A stretch of DNA of 64,000 nt from Portulaca oleracea. Lineage: Eukaryota > Streptophyta > Magnoliopsida > Caryophyllales > Portulacaceae. The notes under the pieces are model-generated. The model saw nothing but the letters and a program-made list of their open reading frames with translations, was not told the DNA's origin and did no database searches. Both the position numbers and the translations under genes were made by a program. The stretch covers positions 12,964,001-13,028,000 of the forward strand of contig CM055888.1 of assembly GCA_029582165.1 (NCBI GenBank), in the 5' to 3' direction. This document shows positions 1 through 15,828 of this stretch, piece by piece (position 1 is the stretch's first letter; each line of letters opens with the position of its first letter).

Positions 1-1148
1 ATTTAAAGGGTTTCCAATCCATAGTCTCAACATTATACTAAAGGTAACTACTTGGTCCGGTCTTCTCATAGGGTGCTAAACAATACGAAATCGTAATTCT
101 ATTTCACCAAGTAATTTCTTATGTCAACAGTCTATTTCATGAATTCTCATCACATATTGAAAGGTCACACAATAGTATTTCTATACACCAATGTAATCAT
201 GTACAATATTTCCAGAAGAAACAACAAGCCAATATTCAGATTATATCACAGTTTAACAAAATATCAACATAACAACTATACACCAACACTCAACACATAG
301 TAGCCATCCCACTCAGATGATTCTCCTGCATCGAGGGTTCTTCCTCAGGGACCGAGTCCACTCAGGATCACTCGTCTCATCCCCCGAGCCCTCCTCGGGG
401 TCTTCTCCTGTTTCCCGGTCCACCTCATCCTCCTCCTCAGGTGGAATATCATGCTCGGGCTCAACGGCGGGTGCAGCCGTGACCCTAGAGGTTACCTCGG
501 GCTCGGGATCCTGGGCGCTATCCTCGGCGGGGTCCTCCTCCGGATCTTCTTCAGGGTCATCCTCATGATCCTCAGCTGGTGCAGTGCCGGGTTCACTGAC
601 CCTCTCTACTGGCGATCTCAATCCGGCGATCTTAGAAAGACCCGGAATCGATGCTCGACTCCACCCTGCACTCGACACCAACAAAGACGGTGTGGATACC
701 TCTCCTCCGGAAGCAGGGGTGGCAGCAACGACGGCACGGTATGGCCCCACCAGGGATCATCTCGTAAGGTGAGCAGGAAAGCGTTAGCCTGGGCTTCCTC
801 GTTGTCACGCAAACAGGAGTTCGGGACATCCTTGGTGTATCGTTCGATCTCATCGTAAAAATTCAGCATGTGGGTTCCCAAATACCCACCAGGAGGAATG
901 GGTGTGTAACGGTGAAAGCACGGCGTGGGGTGCTGGTGACAGTGTGTGCGTTGTGCCATCCTACAAGGTTAGAACGCATTACTCATAAAATACTGATGAT
1001 ATAATCAAAATAAAATATTTAGGGAAAGCATGAAACCATTTTCCCCCATCCTACGCTCATCACTCCGAACTTAGCTTCCTAGGGTCCATCTAAACCTAAA
1101 GGACTCTGAGGAGCTACTAGGTCGCAACCCAGAGCTCTGATACCATTC
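1..1148 (-). mobile_element. Partial internal region of a minus-strand LTR retrotransposon
   Basis: This stretch follows the long LTR at 1149-4791 and its primer-binding site, so it is the 5' internal part of a minus-strand element cut by the window edge. Two overlapping minus-strand reading frames are open: 959-618, starting MAQRTHCHQH, and 750-313, which carries a Glu/Asp/Pro-rich stretch (repeated EDPEEDP-like units). They are in different frames, so a frameshift or intron may separate them. I cannot match either to a specific gag domain. The position, PBS and long LTR fit a Ty3/gypsy-type element such as Tekay, but that is inference. Confidence 0.5.
1134..1145 (-). other. Primer-binding site, initiator-Met tRNA type
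   Basis: Read on the minus strand, TGGTATCAGAGC lies 3 nt after the LTR end GGGGCGTTACA. This is the standard plant retrotransposon site complementary to the 3' end of initiator tRNA-Met, and it fixes the orientation of the element. Confidence 0.8.
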
Positions 1149-1623
1149 TGTAACGCCCCGAAAATTCAATTATAGAAAGTCAAAGTCAAACTAACGTTAA
1201 CAGACAAAACTTAGCGGAAGACTTCAAATTTAGTTTGGGCGTCACTGCCGTATCCCCGAAGGAATACAAGGCGAGAAAGGAAAACACAACTGTCTGCTAA
1301 CGGTAACTACTAACAACTCAAAACAACTTTAAGAATTCATAACGAAAACAATATAAAAGGTTCAAGGACTTCTAGACTCGTCGTCCTCACTTCTAACTCC
1401 CGTCCCCAGCATTTAGATCTTCACCTGAAATCAAAACATTTCAGAAAATGAGGGGGAAATCTCAATAATGTCTACCCCTAACGTTTAAAACAGTTTAAGT
1501 TCATTTCAATTCATTTTGGGGGAGGGATCAAATCAAACATTTTACAAACCTTTAACCCTTAACTGTTTTCTTCAACCCATCCAATCCATATTTTAATTTG
1601 CGGGATACCAAATCCCTTAAAGT

Positions 1624-1716
1624 AACATCGCCTACCAAAGGCATCAAGAACATCGCCTACCAAAGGCATAAACATCGCCTACCAAAGGCATCAAGAACAT
1701 CGCCTACCAAAGGCAT
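1624..1716. repeat. Tandem repeat, four copies of a 21-bp core
   Basis: The core AACATCGCCTACCAAAGGCAT starts at 1624, 1649, 1671 and 1696. Spacers are 4, 1 and 4 nt. It lies inside the long LTR. It is not a CRISPR array, because the spacers are too short and this is plant DNA. Confidence 0.85.
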
Positions 1717-3824
1717 CAAAATACTATCCTATATCAGGGAAGGAAGCCCTGATCTCCTGGTCCATAACCCTGCAGGTTGTTACACCTGCACAACAGGTTA
1801 TCCCCCGAAACCCGCTTAACGTTTCCACTTGAATTAATAATATTCAAACTCAACTCACGACTCTCAAGTCAAACCACCCCAAGTTATCAAAACCATTAAC
1901 AAAACTTTGAATAAAAGACCATCCAATTTCTCAACTCAAATAAACCAAGATCACAATCGAATCAAAAAGAAGATTATCAAAACAGATGGTCGTATTTCCA
2001 CAAAAGTCCCTTTTCGGGATGCAATTCTCAAAATAGATTATAAAACATCAAAACACATTTAAAGAGCATCCCGGTGGGGATTAGAGCATAGACAATTACC
2101 TGGTATACTTCACAGCACAGCAAAAGAAGAACACACTTGAGCTCACTAACGTCTCGCACTAACTCGGGCCTAGAATAAAAGTAATTATCTAATCAAAACG
2201 CGTTCTAACGAAGTTAGAATTAACTATTAACTACCTAACCCATCCCCTAGGAACACTTAGGTTCCTATCATTTATGAAATTACACTTAACACCTCCAAGA
2301 AAACACATAACAAGATCACATATTATTTTCACTCAACAATTATTATAAAAAGAAGCAAGCAAAGGACAGATTATAACGTTCACATAAAACGGGTCACAAC
2401 TCGACTTCCCGACATCCTATGGGAATGGTTCTGGACTTTTCGGAAACTTCAGGATGTCTACTAAAACTTCTATGTTGATGGTTAAGCCCAACTCAGTCCC
2501 GAAGGACCTCAAAAACACCCGTCTTTCCCATTGGTCCAGATCTGACAGGTTCCGGTAAAACGGTTATAACTCGGGCTATACAAATCAAACGTTCGATCCG
2601 TAAAATTCCTATGGTTCCTAACATCTAAGGGAACCTCCATTTCAAAGGGTTTGATCAAAAGGTAACTACACTAGCCGTGGCAACCCGATCTTTAGACACT
2701 AACAAAACTGTCCCGTTAACGGTTATCAATTAATTAATACTTTCGGTTCTAACTTCCACCATTCGATCCCGGGGTCCTAATTTGGGCTCAAAACGGTAAC
2801 TAGGGTCTAAGATATAAAGTCCAACTTAGCTTAGGTCCAACAATCAACCTTCCCATCATAAGAATCAAATTACAACACATGAAATCAACTTTAATAATTT
2901 ACTCTAATCCTAAAACATGCATAAAATATCATACACTAACATGGCATACCTTATGTACATAAATTCTAATACTAACCTTATACTAATCATGCATGAAATA
3001 TTAACGCTATCCTAAACATGAATTTCTTAACCAATAAACAAGAAAACTTTAAGAACATGTGAATAAACTATAAAGAACATATAAACATTTAAACTTCTAA
3101 TCAAGAATCCTAAACAAACTAATTTCTTTTAAACAAGATTAACTCAAGAACCAAGAACTAATAAACATAAACTCAACCTAACTTATTTAGGCAAAATTAA
3201 CATGAATTAAACAAGAAAGAACCCTATGAAAATAAAAGAACATAATATTTAACTTAATGAAACAAGAAACCCAACTTATTTACAAGAATCAAGAAGACTT
3301 AGGTTTTCATGTACAAGAACCATAAAGAACTTAGTAACATTAAACTACTAATCAAGAACCTAAGGTTTTAAATAACAAGAATCAACCTCATTCATGTAAC
3401 CAACTTAACAAGATTTAATCCCTAGGAAACAATAATGGACTTAACGATTAAACAACTAACATTCAAGAATTTAACCTAAGTAATAAATTTCCAAATTCGT
3501 ACATACAATAATATTGTGGTCTAACGATTCATGTAAAGAATATAACGAATATTAAAGAATCACTTTCAACCCTAATAATCAACTATTACAACCTAAATCT
3601 AATTACAATTTATAACATAAAATTACACATAACAACTAGAAAAATTTACACATAATTACATCAAGAAAATAATTACAATTAATTTTCCTAATTACAACAC
3701 TAACAATACAATAATTATAAAAACAGAATATTAATAACAATAAAAATTACAATTATATAAATCAGATTAATAATAATAACACAAGAAAAGGAAAAGGAAA
3801 AAGAAAAGAAAAGAACAAAATATA

Positions 3825-4400
3825 ACAGTTAGGGTTAGGGTTAGAGTTAGGGTTTACGTAGGTATTAGGGCTCGGTGGTCTGGCTGCGGTGGCGGTGTGC
3901 GACGGTCGGAGGTGCTGGGGGCGGCGACGACGTCAGGCGACGGTGAGAGCGGTGGTGGTTGGAGCGCAAGGGTGGCTGCTGGGCGCGGACGATGACAGAC
4001 AAGGGGGTCGTGGCGGATTCCCTTCGTGCGGACGGCGACTGGCCGATCGAGGTTGGAGGCGGCGGCAAGGCCGACGACGCAGTGGTCGTCGGTGGTGGCG
4101 GCTGGCGAGGCAGGGGAATCGAGAGGGTGAAAGAGAGGAAAAGAAAGAGAAAGGACGAGAGGGAGAGGTTGCGGCGATGTCTGCGATGGTGGGGGCCGGG
4201 GTGGTTGTCGGCGTGGCGGCAGTGGTGGGCTGTGGGCGAGAGAGGAGAGAGGAGGAAGAGAGAGGAGAAGAAGAAAAGAGAAAGAGAGGGAGGGTTGGTC
4301 ATGGTGGGCTGCGACACCACTACCGGGCGTGGTGGCCGGTGGTTGCCGGTGGCTGCTGGCCGAGGGGAGAGCAGGGAGGGAGAGAGAGGTGGTAGGTTTA
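3825..4400. other. GC-rich island with telomere-like repeats inside the LTR
   Basis: A run of TTAGGG/TTAGAG units at 3831-3854 is followed by about 540 bp rich in CGGCG and GGTGG, in sharp contrast to the AT-rich flanks. Frames are open on both strands (3865-4593 minus, 3889-4395 plus), but the predicted peptides are Arg/Gly- or Pro/Ser-rich and look like composition artefacts. It may be the transcribed leader (R/U5) of the LTR. Confidence 0.4.
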
Positions 4401-4791
4401 GGGTTTGGTAATGAGAGGGATTAGGGTTTGAGAGGGGTTTAGGGGGGGTTTTTATATTAATACCCAATTTAGGCCCAAAACTAATCCTAATCCAACCCAA
4501 ATAACAAATAAAAACTGATTTTTCTAAAAACCTAATAATTCTAATAATAGTAATAATAATATTAATTTTAATAATCATATAATCACATAACAAATAATAT
4601 TCACGTAATTATTCACATAATAATATTAACCAGCGGAAATTACTATTCTACCCTTGTTAGTCCCTCAACGGTCCTACGAGCTCAAGCGTTAGCATAAATA
4701 AACACATTACGAACAACAGTAAATAACGAAGTCAAACCTATTCTTTTAACGACGTCACGGTCAACATCGTTGGATTTTTCGGGGTTTTACA

Positions 4792-4924
4792 TTAATAATT
4801 AATATAATAATTATAAAAATTAATAATAATAATAATAATTATAATTATAATAATAATTATAATAATAGTTATAATAATTATAATTATAATTATTAATAAT
4901 AATTATAATAGTTATTATTATAAA
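4792..4924. repeat. TAA/ATT-rich microsatellite, left part
   Basis: Degenerate TAA/TTA triplets fill this stretch. The same composition continues at 6514-6615, so the tract is interrupted by the probable solo LTR at 4925-6513. Confidence 0.8.
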
Positions 4925-6513
4925 TGTAAGTTATAAGGTCGAGAATCAGAGTCACAAAAACTAGAATTTTCTGGGTAATTTGTATAAGTACATTAAGGAG
5001 TTAAATGTGATTATTAAGGTCTTGTAAGTGGGTTTAAGAGTGGCCAAGCTAAGGAATATATTATTATTTGTGATATGGTTTTGGTAAGAACCTTAGAGCT
5101 CAAAGTTGAAAGACCCCGAGACCTTGAAACTATTTTACCGTTTTAATTTACCGAATTTCGTAACTCTATTTAGAAGCTTTTATTGTTCTTGGGAGTTTTA
5201 AAGCCTCTTTGGTAACTTGAAAGTTTATATTTTACAAGTATTCCTTGATTCATAAAGCCCTCATAAACTGAAGCATTTATCGAAGCCTCTTGATTTTATC
5301 TCAAACGGCCGAAAAACCCCGTTATTACTATTGTCGGTAATTTGCTGCTACTGTCCGGGGCTCTTTTTGAGCCTTTTTCATTCTTTTTAACCTCTGCCCC
5401 GACCATCAAACTTGTAGAACGTATTTTTCCCTTTCCGAAAAGTACTCGCACAGCGAAATCCGAGTTCTATAGCCCGAGTTACGATCAAAATACTATTGTC
5501 TTTAAAACCTGAAATTCCTATACGTTTTATTGCCGAAACTTTATTGCGAGGTTCTACGCCCTTACCTTTTCATAGCTCCTATTTTAATACCGAACTCTAT
5601 TATTATAGCTCAAAGTCCCGCTCGACCCAAGCCATTCCCACCGAGATCGCGACCGGACGGCTCACTCGCCAGTGCACGCAAATTGTCCAACAAATACTCT
5701 TACTTAACTTACGATGCTTTTATTGCATAAGTTCATTCTAATGGTTTTTAATGTTTTGTTAAGTGGCCCCGATCCTCATTTACATGAGCTAGAATTTAGT
5801 CTAGCATTCTACAGCTCCTTCCGAGTAACCTGCACTGCGATGTCGATCGCCTATGATCACCATCCAAACTTAGGATCGCCATGCGTCTGCGAGATGTTCT
5901 ACATCGATCAATCAGGGAGCCCAAATCTATTATATAGTAAAGTCTATAAAGGGTACATATCATAAGCATATACCAGTTTATCGTAAAAGATTGCATTGTC
6001 TTAGCATGATTTTGAACCCTTCCCGCTTTCAAACGCTTTTAAAGGTCGGCATGAAAACCGTTTTGAAACGGTTTTATGTTGAGGTTTGTGTCTCGAGTGT
6101 TTCCACTCATCTTTGCGTTGTTTTCACTGCTTTGTTTTAGGCAGTCCGAGATCACGAGATAAAGGCAAGGGACTTCACTCAGCGTCCAGTTCAGCAAAGT
6201 GAAAGGTAGAAATATGCTTAAGTACAGGAGTTATGATAATCCTAGGAGTAATGTCATTAGTAATGTGGGATTTGTATGTGGATTATATGCTCGACGTGTA
6301 ACCTTGGTTTTTGGGATGTCATGATGTATGGGAGTTCTCTGGTTATGTGATATTAAATGTTTTATTGGGTTACTTTGTGTATAGTTAAGGGATGGATGAC
6401 GTAGGTTGCCTTGTCCTTTAGGGGACGCGTAACGCCCGACGTTATCATTCGCTAATCAGGTGATTACTATTGTATTTGGGGTAATGACGTGATTAAGGTT
6501 TGGGGGCGTTACA
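4925..6513 (+). mobile_element. Probable solo LTR (about 1.6 kb)
   Basis: The segment runs from TGTAAG to GGGGGCGTTACA, the same type of end as the neighbouring long LTR. It is embedded in a TAA-rich tract, and its flanks (ataaa left, ataat right) could be a 5-bp target duplication with one mismatch. No PBS, polypurine tract or coding region follows. Short open frames (5496-5741, 5714-5965) show no recognisable domain. The left end is the weaker one. Confidence 0.55.
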
Positions 6514-6615
6514 ATAATATTATTAATTAATATGTAATAATAACTAATTAATAATTGATAATTATTAATTATTAAAATTTTATTATTGTCATAATAATAA
6601 TAGTAATAATAATAA
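6514..6615. repeat. TAA/ATT-rich microsatellite, right part
   Basis: Continuation of the TAA/ATT tract after the solo LTR. It ends in the 9-bp taataataa that borders the MULE element. Confidence 0.8.
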
Positions 6616-7600
6616 GGGTTTTTTGCCTCAAATAATACGTACTGAGGGGCTTGTGACCGAGAATAATCTAAAGTGACTTTTAGACCACTGACAGTTTGTA
6701 CTTTTTCAATATTTTCTCCTAGTAGTCCAGATTAGTTTCCGGCGCCGGAAATCTGACGTGGCCACCGTAGCACGTGGTCCTTTAATGAAAAGCATGTCAA
6801 GTCAGATTTTAGTATTTGTTTCTGATTTTTTAAAAGCCAGTGAAGGTTTTTTTAATTCCATGTCATAACCGTTGTTTTGTTTAGGCTGACGTGCAGTGGT
6901 CGGCGACGCAACACGGGCAACAGATGGAAGGCGCAACGACGAGGGGTAGAGGTGTGAGGAGGTGGCAGATGTCGGTTTAGGGCAACGTCGCCGACCGTGG
7001 TCCATGTGAGGGAGAGACAGTGAGGGCGGTTATGGCAAACAACAACAATGGATCTGGACTGAGCCTACGGTGGTGGGCGGCGGCGCACAAGGCTGGGACG
7101 TCGATGCAATCAGCACTGTGGCTGCGGTGCGAAAGGCGTGCGAATGGTCGCGGTGGCTAGCCGTCGAGAATTGCGCTGGAGTGGGGCGGTGGAGGCTGCG
7201 ATGCGGCGGCTATGGTGGTGAGAGTGAGGGAGTTTTCTGGGCGGATGGAGGGCTGAGCGATGACGTCGTTGGGCGGTGGTGTGGGATGTAGGTTAGGGTT
7301 GAGGGAAGAGTAAGAGAAATGAGACAAGGAGGTAATTGGTGTTGAAATTTTTTTTAATTAAAAAAACCTTCACTGACTTTTTAAAAAAATCAGAAACAAA
7401 TACTAAAATCTGACTCGGCATGCTTTTCATTAAAAGACCACGTGCTCCGGTGGTCATGTCAGATTTCCGGCGTCGGAAAGCTAATCTGGACTACTAGGAG
7501 AAAATATTGAAAAAGTACAGACTGTCAGTGGTTTAAAAGTCACTTTGGATTATTCTCGATCACAAGCCCCTAAGTACGTATTATTTGAGGCCAAAAACCC
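6616..7600. mobile_element. MULE-type element with long TIRs, non-autonomous
   Basis: About 245 bp at the left end (from GGGTTTTTTGCCTC) is an inverted copy of the right end (to GGCCAAAAACCC at 7600). The flanks show a 9-bp taataataa on both sides (6607-6615, 7601-7609), the size typical of Mutator-like elements, although the site lies in a TAA repeat. The interior, 6880-7300, is GC-rich and unlike the TIRs. It has short open frames on both strands but no transposase motif. The same TIR family builds the small element at 14242-14584. A captured host fragment (Pack-MULE) is possible but unproven. Confidence 0.75.
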
Positions 7601-7609
7601 TAATAATAA

Positions 7610-7950
7610 TAATAATAATTATTATAACAAATACTATAACTCTAGCTTTGATTCCATTCCACTGGTCACCAAACACTTTCATTTTAGGATTTTAATTCCA
7701 TACCCAACCCTCTAAAATTCTAATTCCATACCCAACTCATTCCACTTTTCTCTCCAAACAAGCCCTTAAATGATCAGGAGGGAGTAGACATTTGTATTTA
7801 TTCTTGCAAACTTTTCCAAGTCCACCATCCCATCACTTTGAAATATTCTATTTCTCCAAACCCTCTCTAAAACCCCTATTTGCTGTTGCTGCATCCCTGA
7901 TTCCTTTTCCCTCTTTCTCTCTCTCCTGCGCGCTAGCCGACCAGACCACC
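7610..7950 (+). promoter_or_regulatory. Promoter and 5' leader of the adenylosuccinate synthetase gene
   Basis: AT-rich upstream DNA followed by a pyrimidine-rich leader (TTTCCCTCTTTCTCTC region at 7905-7925), common in plant 5' UTRs. A possible TATA-like TGTATTTATT lies near 7793. An in-frame upstream ATG at 7792 would add 53 residues. Confidence 0.4.
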
Positions 7951-11666
<3,716 letters not shown>

Positions 11667-12449
11667 CTCTTGTATTAGAATTAGACACCGAGTTTGGGTG
11701 ATAAAGAAAAAACAATGATGTAGACCAGAGCAGAGCAGGTATTCTTCACCTTTGATCCCTGGAAAAAGGGATAGTAGGATTGTTTGGCTTCAACTATAAG
11801 TGCGACGTACTACCTTTGCCAGTGTGCCCAGAATATGGCTGGGATGCAAAACAAATTCATAATTTGCTAACATGCATTTTGTACTACTTTACATCGCAGA
11901 ACCTGTTTACAGTGCTGTATCAACTATTCGCTCTCACTCTCGCTCTCTTGTCAATTGTCATCTCTCATCCTCTGTTGGGATAAATTTATTGTGAGTTGTA
12001 TCTTTTTTTGTGGTTACTTTTTATGGATATAAGTGAATGATAATTATTTGGGGAGAATTTAATGAAGTTAATTTTTAGTTTTAGTGTAACTTATTAGTTA
12101 TAGCAAAACTCTTAAATAGTTACCTTGTCAAACAAAGACAAACGAAGTGATCTGTCTTGAGATGCTAATGACTTGGTGTCGATTTTGTTGCGTTTTGTGT
12201 GTATTTACTCAACTCTTTTGGTGATTGTTCGTCGCTTGTGACGGGGAATGAGTTTGTATGCCTAATGACATCTATCTTTGACTTTATCCCACAAAGGGGC
12301 TGAAAGAAAAAGACCCCATATTGCAACTGCATGCTTTTATTGAATACAACTGGTACACTAATCCCTCCAAGCTCTAACATCAGCATTTCAAGTACATCCT
12401 AACACTAACTAGTCTAAAGCTATCAGTATAACTCTTACACATTAAACTT
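11667..12449. other. Convergent intergenic region: 3' UTRs of the PURA and DREB2F-like genes
   Basis: The two genes end toward each other with about 780 bp between stop codons. The segment contains an imperfect CTCTCACTCTCGCTCTC run near 11930 and no gene of its own. The open frames here are short and lack features. Confidence 0.5.
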
Positions 12450-13274
12450 TCAACAATCCCAAACTGGTGGCATCTGGAAAGACAGCAGATCATCCTCAAA
12501 GCTGTAATCTTGAGACAACCAGTTGCTGTTTGATTCCACCTGTTGATGACCGTCTCTGAGAATCTCAACCAGTTCATCCCAATCCGAAGAGCCTGTCTCA
12601 CCCAATGAATTCTCCGTAACTTCACCAGGTGTTACATCGCCCTTATCTTCACAACTTCCCAGCTCACGATTGCCAGTCCTGTCCAATACGTCAGCACGAC
12701 CCAACCGATCATTTTTATTCTCGAGCACCCCCATTTGCTGCAGAAACTCGTGCAGATCAATCTGCGGCTTCTCCTCCCGGCCCACCTTTTCCTTACCGGT
12801 CTGAGAAACTCTCGATCCTGATCGTACGACCCCGGTGCTCTGAAACTCCTGCAGCCTGCGGTGAATAACGTCAACACTAGGCTGCACATTGAGGTTCAAC
12901 CAGTACCCACCGAGCCCCTTGGAGGAGTAGAAGGTTCTAGAAGACAACCAGGGGCGCATCCTGTGGGACTTGTTGAGAGGGTTGAAGTTGCACCTCATGT
13001 GTGGTAGGTTAAGGTACGCGTCCGGCCCATACAGCCGCCTAGCAGCTTCGTCATAAGCCATGGCTGCCTCTTCGGCAGTGGCAAAGGAGCCAAGCCAGAG
13101 GCGGGTCCTCTTCTTGGGCTCCCGGATCTCAGCCACCCACTTGCCCCACGTACGCTGCCTGACACCCCGGTATGTACAGCTGGCATTCTGGGGTCCGCCC
13201 TTGCCCCTCGCGGGACCCTTCTTCCATGGCTTTGACGGGGACTTTCTCGAGGTATTGGGCTCCATTGGGATCAA
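12450..13274 (-). CDS. DREB2F: AP2/ERF transcription factor, DREB2F-like
   Basis: A single-exon gene of 274 residues. The AP2/ERF domain is at about 35-91 ([19 protein letters not shown] through AYLNLPH) and has the Val and Glu that mark DREB proteins, which bind DRE/CRT elements in dehydration, heat or cold-response promoters. The basic stretch [17 protein letters not shown] just before it matches the DREB2 group and probably serves as a nuclear signal. Downstream blocks resembling Arabidopsis DREB2F include [31 protein letters not shown] and an acidic C-terminal end ([16 protein letters not shown]), likely the activation region. Met-4 is an alternative start. Assignment to the F subgroup is from recalled similarity and is less certain than the DREB2 call. 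Confidence 0.93.
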   Translation of the reverse strand: MIPMEPNTSRKSPSKPWKKGPARGKGGPQNASCTYRGVRQRTWGKWVAEIREPKKRTRLWLGSFATAEEAAMAYDEAARRLYGPDAYLNLPHMRCNFNPLNKSHRMRPWLSSRTFYSSKGLGGYWLNLNVQPSVDVIHRRLQEFQSTGVVRSGSRVSQTGKEKVGREEKPQIDLHEFLQQMGVLENKNDRLGRADVLDRTGNRELGSCEDKGDVTPGEVTENSLGETGSSDWDELVEILRDGHQQVESNSNWLSQDYSFEDDLLSFQMPPVWDC

Positions 13275-14232
13275 CAGATGATGAAGAGAGGAAGATGGTG
13301 ATGGATGGATGGATGGGTGTATGGGTGGAGGTTCAAAGGCGCGGGTTAAGTAGAGAAAAGAGGGAGTGGGAGTTTAAATGCAATCACGTTTTGAAGAATT
13401 GGGTTTTATTTGAAGCCCATGTGACCGTTGGTAATTTTAGCTCTACTAGTCTACTTTGTTGTATATCCATTTACAAAATCCATCTGTGACTTTTTGGGAT
13501 TTGCCTTGCCCTATTGGCAACAAATATTCAAAATGATTTCCAATTCCTTCAAGCCTTTTTTATTTCATTTTTTGGAGTTATATTGTTTTTCTTTTCTTTT
13601 TTTGGGAGTGAGGGTGATAAGAGAATTAGTGAAGACAATCATAGTACGTAGTGCGAATATGAACTTTGCTATAATTGAATTCTTTTCATATTTAATCGTA
13701 TAGGTGTATTTAATTGTCTCTCCTTGTAGACGAGTTGCAATTGATATTTTCGTCTTAAATTTAATTTGAATGATTTTTGTTATTGATTGACAATTTGATT
13801 TAGTTTTTTTTTTTCTTTTGATCAATCAAAAGTGAAAAAGGATGTTTAATGTACAAATATATTCTATAAAGTTTAGCATGAAGAAACAGCAGCAACAAAA
13901 AAAAAAAAAACAGCACAATATCACAACTCCTAACATCAGAGGAAGCCCTGTACGTCTAAAGCTCCCTAGTACATCACACATCATTTACCTCACACCTACA
14001 ACCCAAAACTTGCTATTCCTTTGAGAGATAATCTTTTTATTTAGGATTTTGTAAACATTTATTCTGTATTTATGTGACAATTACACTTGGTGGTATGGTT
14101 AAAGACATTGGAGAAGATCAACTTCTAATTGGTACATTATGAATTGTGAAGCCTTCAAGAGGGCCGCGGGGAAGCATAAACTCAAATCTAAAGAGACTTG
14201 GTTTATAACCTTATTCATCTCAAAACAAAGAG
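13275..14232. other. Upstream region of the DREB2F-like gene and intergenic DNA
   Basis: The first few hundred bases to the right of 13274 should hold the promoter of the minus-strand gene. I see no clear TATA box or stress element that I would defend. The rest is AT-rich with poly-A and poly-T runs (13805-13820, 13898-13910) and has no gene. Confidence 0.4.
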
Positions 14233-14241
14233 TTTTTTAAA

Positions 14242-14584
14242 GGGGTTTTGACCACAAATAATCCGTACTGAGGGATTTGTGACTGGGAATAATCCAAAGT
14301 AACTTTTTGGCTACTGACAGTCTATACTTTTTAACTATTTTCTCATAGCAGTCCAAAGTCGATTTTCAACACCGGAAAGCTGACGTGGCGACTGGAAAGT
14401 ATGTTTATTCATACTTCAAAAAGGAAGTTTTTGGTCGCCACGTCATCTTTCCGGTGTCGGAAATTGATTATGGACTGCTATGAGAAAATAGTGAAAAAGT
14501 ACAAACTGCTAGTGGCCGAAAAGTCACTTTGGATTATTCCCAATCACAAGCCCCTCAGTACGGATTATTTTTGGCCAAAAACCC
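14242..14584. mobile_element. MULE-derived foldback MITE (343 bp)
   Basis: The whole element is a near-perfect inverted repeat starting GGGGTTTTGACC and ending GGCCAAAAACCC. It is flanked on both sides by the exact 9-bp duplication ttttttaaa (14233-14241, 14585-14593), which supports a Mutator-like origin. Its arms match the TIRs of the element at 6616-7600, including the block around CTTTCCGGTGTCGGAA. Confidence 0.88.
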
Positions 14585-14593
14585 TTTTTTAAA

Positions 14594-15516
14594 TTATAGA
14601 AAGTGATCTTATAACCTCAAACATGAAAGTCCACCAAAATGCCAATATAATACCTCGCTCTTGTTATATCTTTGGAAATCACAACTTTAAATAAAGATCC
14701 AGTTTGATTAACATTGACGCCCAATACAATATTTCTCAGACTAATATTAGTTTGAAACCTTGATCACCTTGATAAATGATAGCGCATACCAACAACCTAG
14801 GAAGTAAAAGTAAATCACTCTCTTCCTACCAACTAAAATACTAAAAAAAATCTCATAATAAATTTTTTTTTTTCAAATATTGCATACTGGCTCCTCATGC
14901 CAGTTAAATATTAAAAATTTCAACCATTAACTTTTTAACATAGATAATGTTTTAATATGTAAAACTACTATCATTATGTTATTATGAAAATATTATCATG
15001 AGAATATTACATTGTAATTTTTGTTAAAATATTAGGTGACAAATAACCACTTAGAGAATGACACTGAATACTATAAAATATTCAAGAATTAACAGATAAA
15101 ATGTAAATGAGGGAGGATGACTGTGAGAAGATCCATTGTAAAATTGGGAAATGTAATTAGATGGAGTAGTAGTTTCCTAGGATTCTGATCTAAATAACTC
15201 AAGTACTGTAGCAATTGAAGCTGGATCAGTCACTACAAGTAGTAGTAAGATCCAGCAAGAATGATCGAGCATTTTAACTCTCACGAGTTGCAATTTGTAA
15301 TGTCACATGCCTTGTTTCATCCCATTCTCCTCCTGATTCTCGATGCCCTCTTCACCTTTTCTCCATCTCTATCACTCTCTCTCTCTGACCATGGGTCAAA
15401 AAGTTAAGTACTGAAATTTCCATCATATGAGCGTTATTACTCCTTTCCACAGGTACGGATAGAATCCGAGAATTCTACCAAAAACTGTATAATAATCTAC
15501 ATATATGTATGGAGTA
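14594..15516. other. Intergenic DNA, nothing recognised
   Basis: AT-rich sequence without a convincing reading frame, RNA gene or transposon end. It includes a short CTCTCTCTCT tract near 15375. Confidence 0.4.
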
Positions 15517-15828
15517 TGTTGAGTTGTCCCACATCGGCCTTTGACAACCATATTGTGGTGTTTATAATGGTTTGGGTGTCTCAACCTCCTAAGCTAGCTT
15601 TTAGGGTTGAATTGGGCTCAAGTCCATTATTTCACACGGTATCAGAGCCAGGGTCATTGATGTTGGGGCCGCGTCCGCAGTTGTCTGCCCCTCGTGGTGA
15701 GGGGAGCGTGTTGAGTTGTCCCACATCGGCCTTTGACACCCATATTGTGGTATTTATAATGGCTTGGGTACCTCAACCTCCTAAGCTAGCTTTTGGGGTT
15801 GAATTGGGCTCAAGTCCATTATTTCACA
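15517..15828 (+). mobile_element. TRIM: miniature LTR retrotransposon (312 bp)
   Basis: Two 120-bp direct repeats (15517-15636 and 15709-15828) begin TGTTGAGTTGTCCCACATCGG and end TTTCACA. Between them are a PBS-like CGGTATCAGAGCC at 15637 and a purine-rich GGTGAGGGGAGCG just before the second repeat, the two priming sites a retrotransposon needs. There is no coding capacity. Flanks gagta and cagta share 4 of 5 bases. The LTRs differ at only a few positions, so the insertion is fairly recent. Confidence 0.9.

Larger units (their letters stand above)
1149..4791 (-). mobile_element. Very long LTR (about 3.6 kb) of a minus-strand retrotransposon
   Basis: The ends are inverted copies: TGTAACGCCCCGAAAA at 1149 and TTTTTCGGGGTTTTACA ending at 4791. 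With the PBS just outside 1149, this is the 5' LTR of an element read on the minus strand. At 3643 bp it is at the long end for plants, a length seen in Tekay/Del and some Tat-lineage elements. It contains a 21-bp tandem repeat (1624-1716) and a GC-rich block with telomere-like repeats (3825-4400). Open frames inside the LTR are low-complexity and are not called as genes. The second LTR lies outside the window. Confidence 0.7.

Noticed and set aside
1624..1716. CRISPR-like regular repeats
   Set aside because: Spacers of 1-4 nt, inside a plant LTR; a plain tandem repeat.
3865..4593. Long open frames on both strands in the LTR GC-rich block
   Set aside because: Both strands are open at once and the peptides are low-complexity Pro/Ser/His or Arg/Gly, as expected from composition.
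7792..7950. Upstream in-frame ATG for adenylosuccinate synthetase
   Set aside because: It would give an N-terminal extension of 53 residues unlike the family; the ATG at 7951 gives the usual length and transit peptide.
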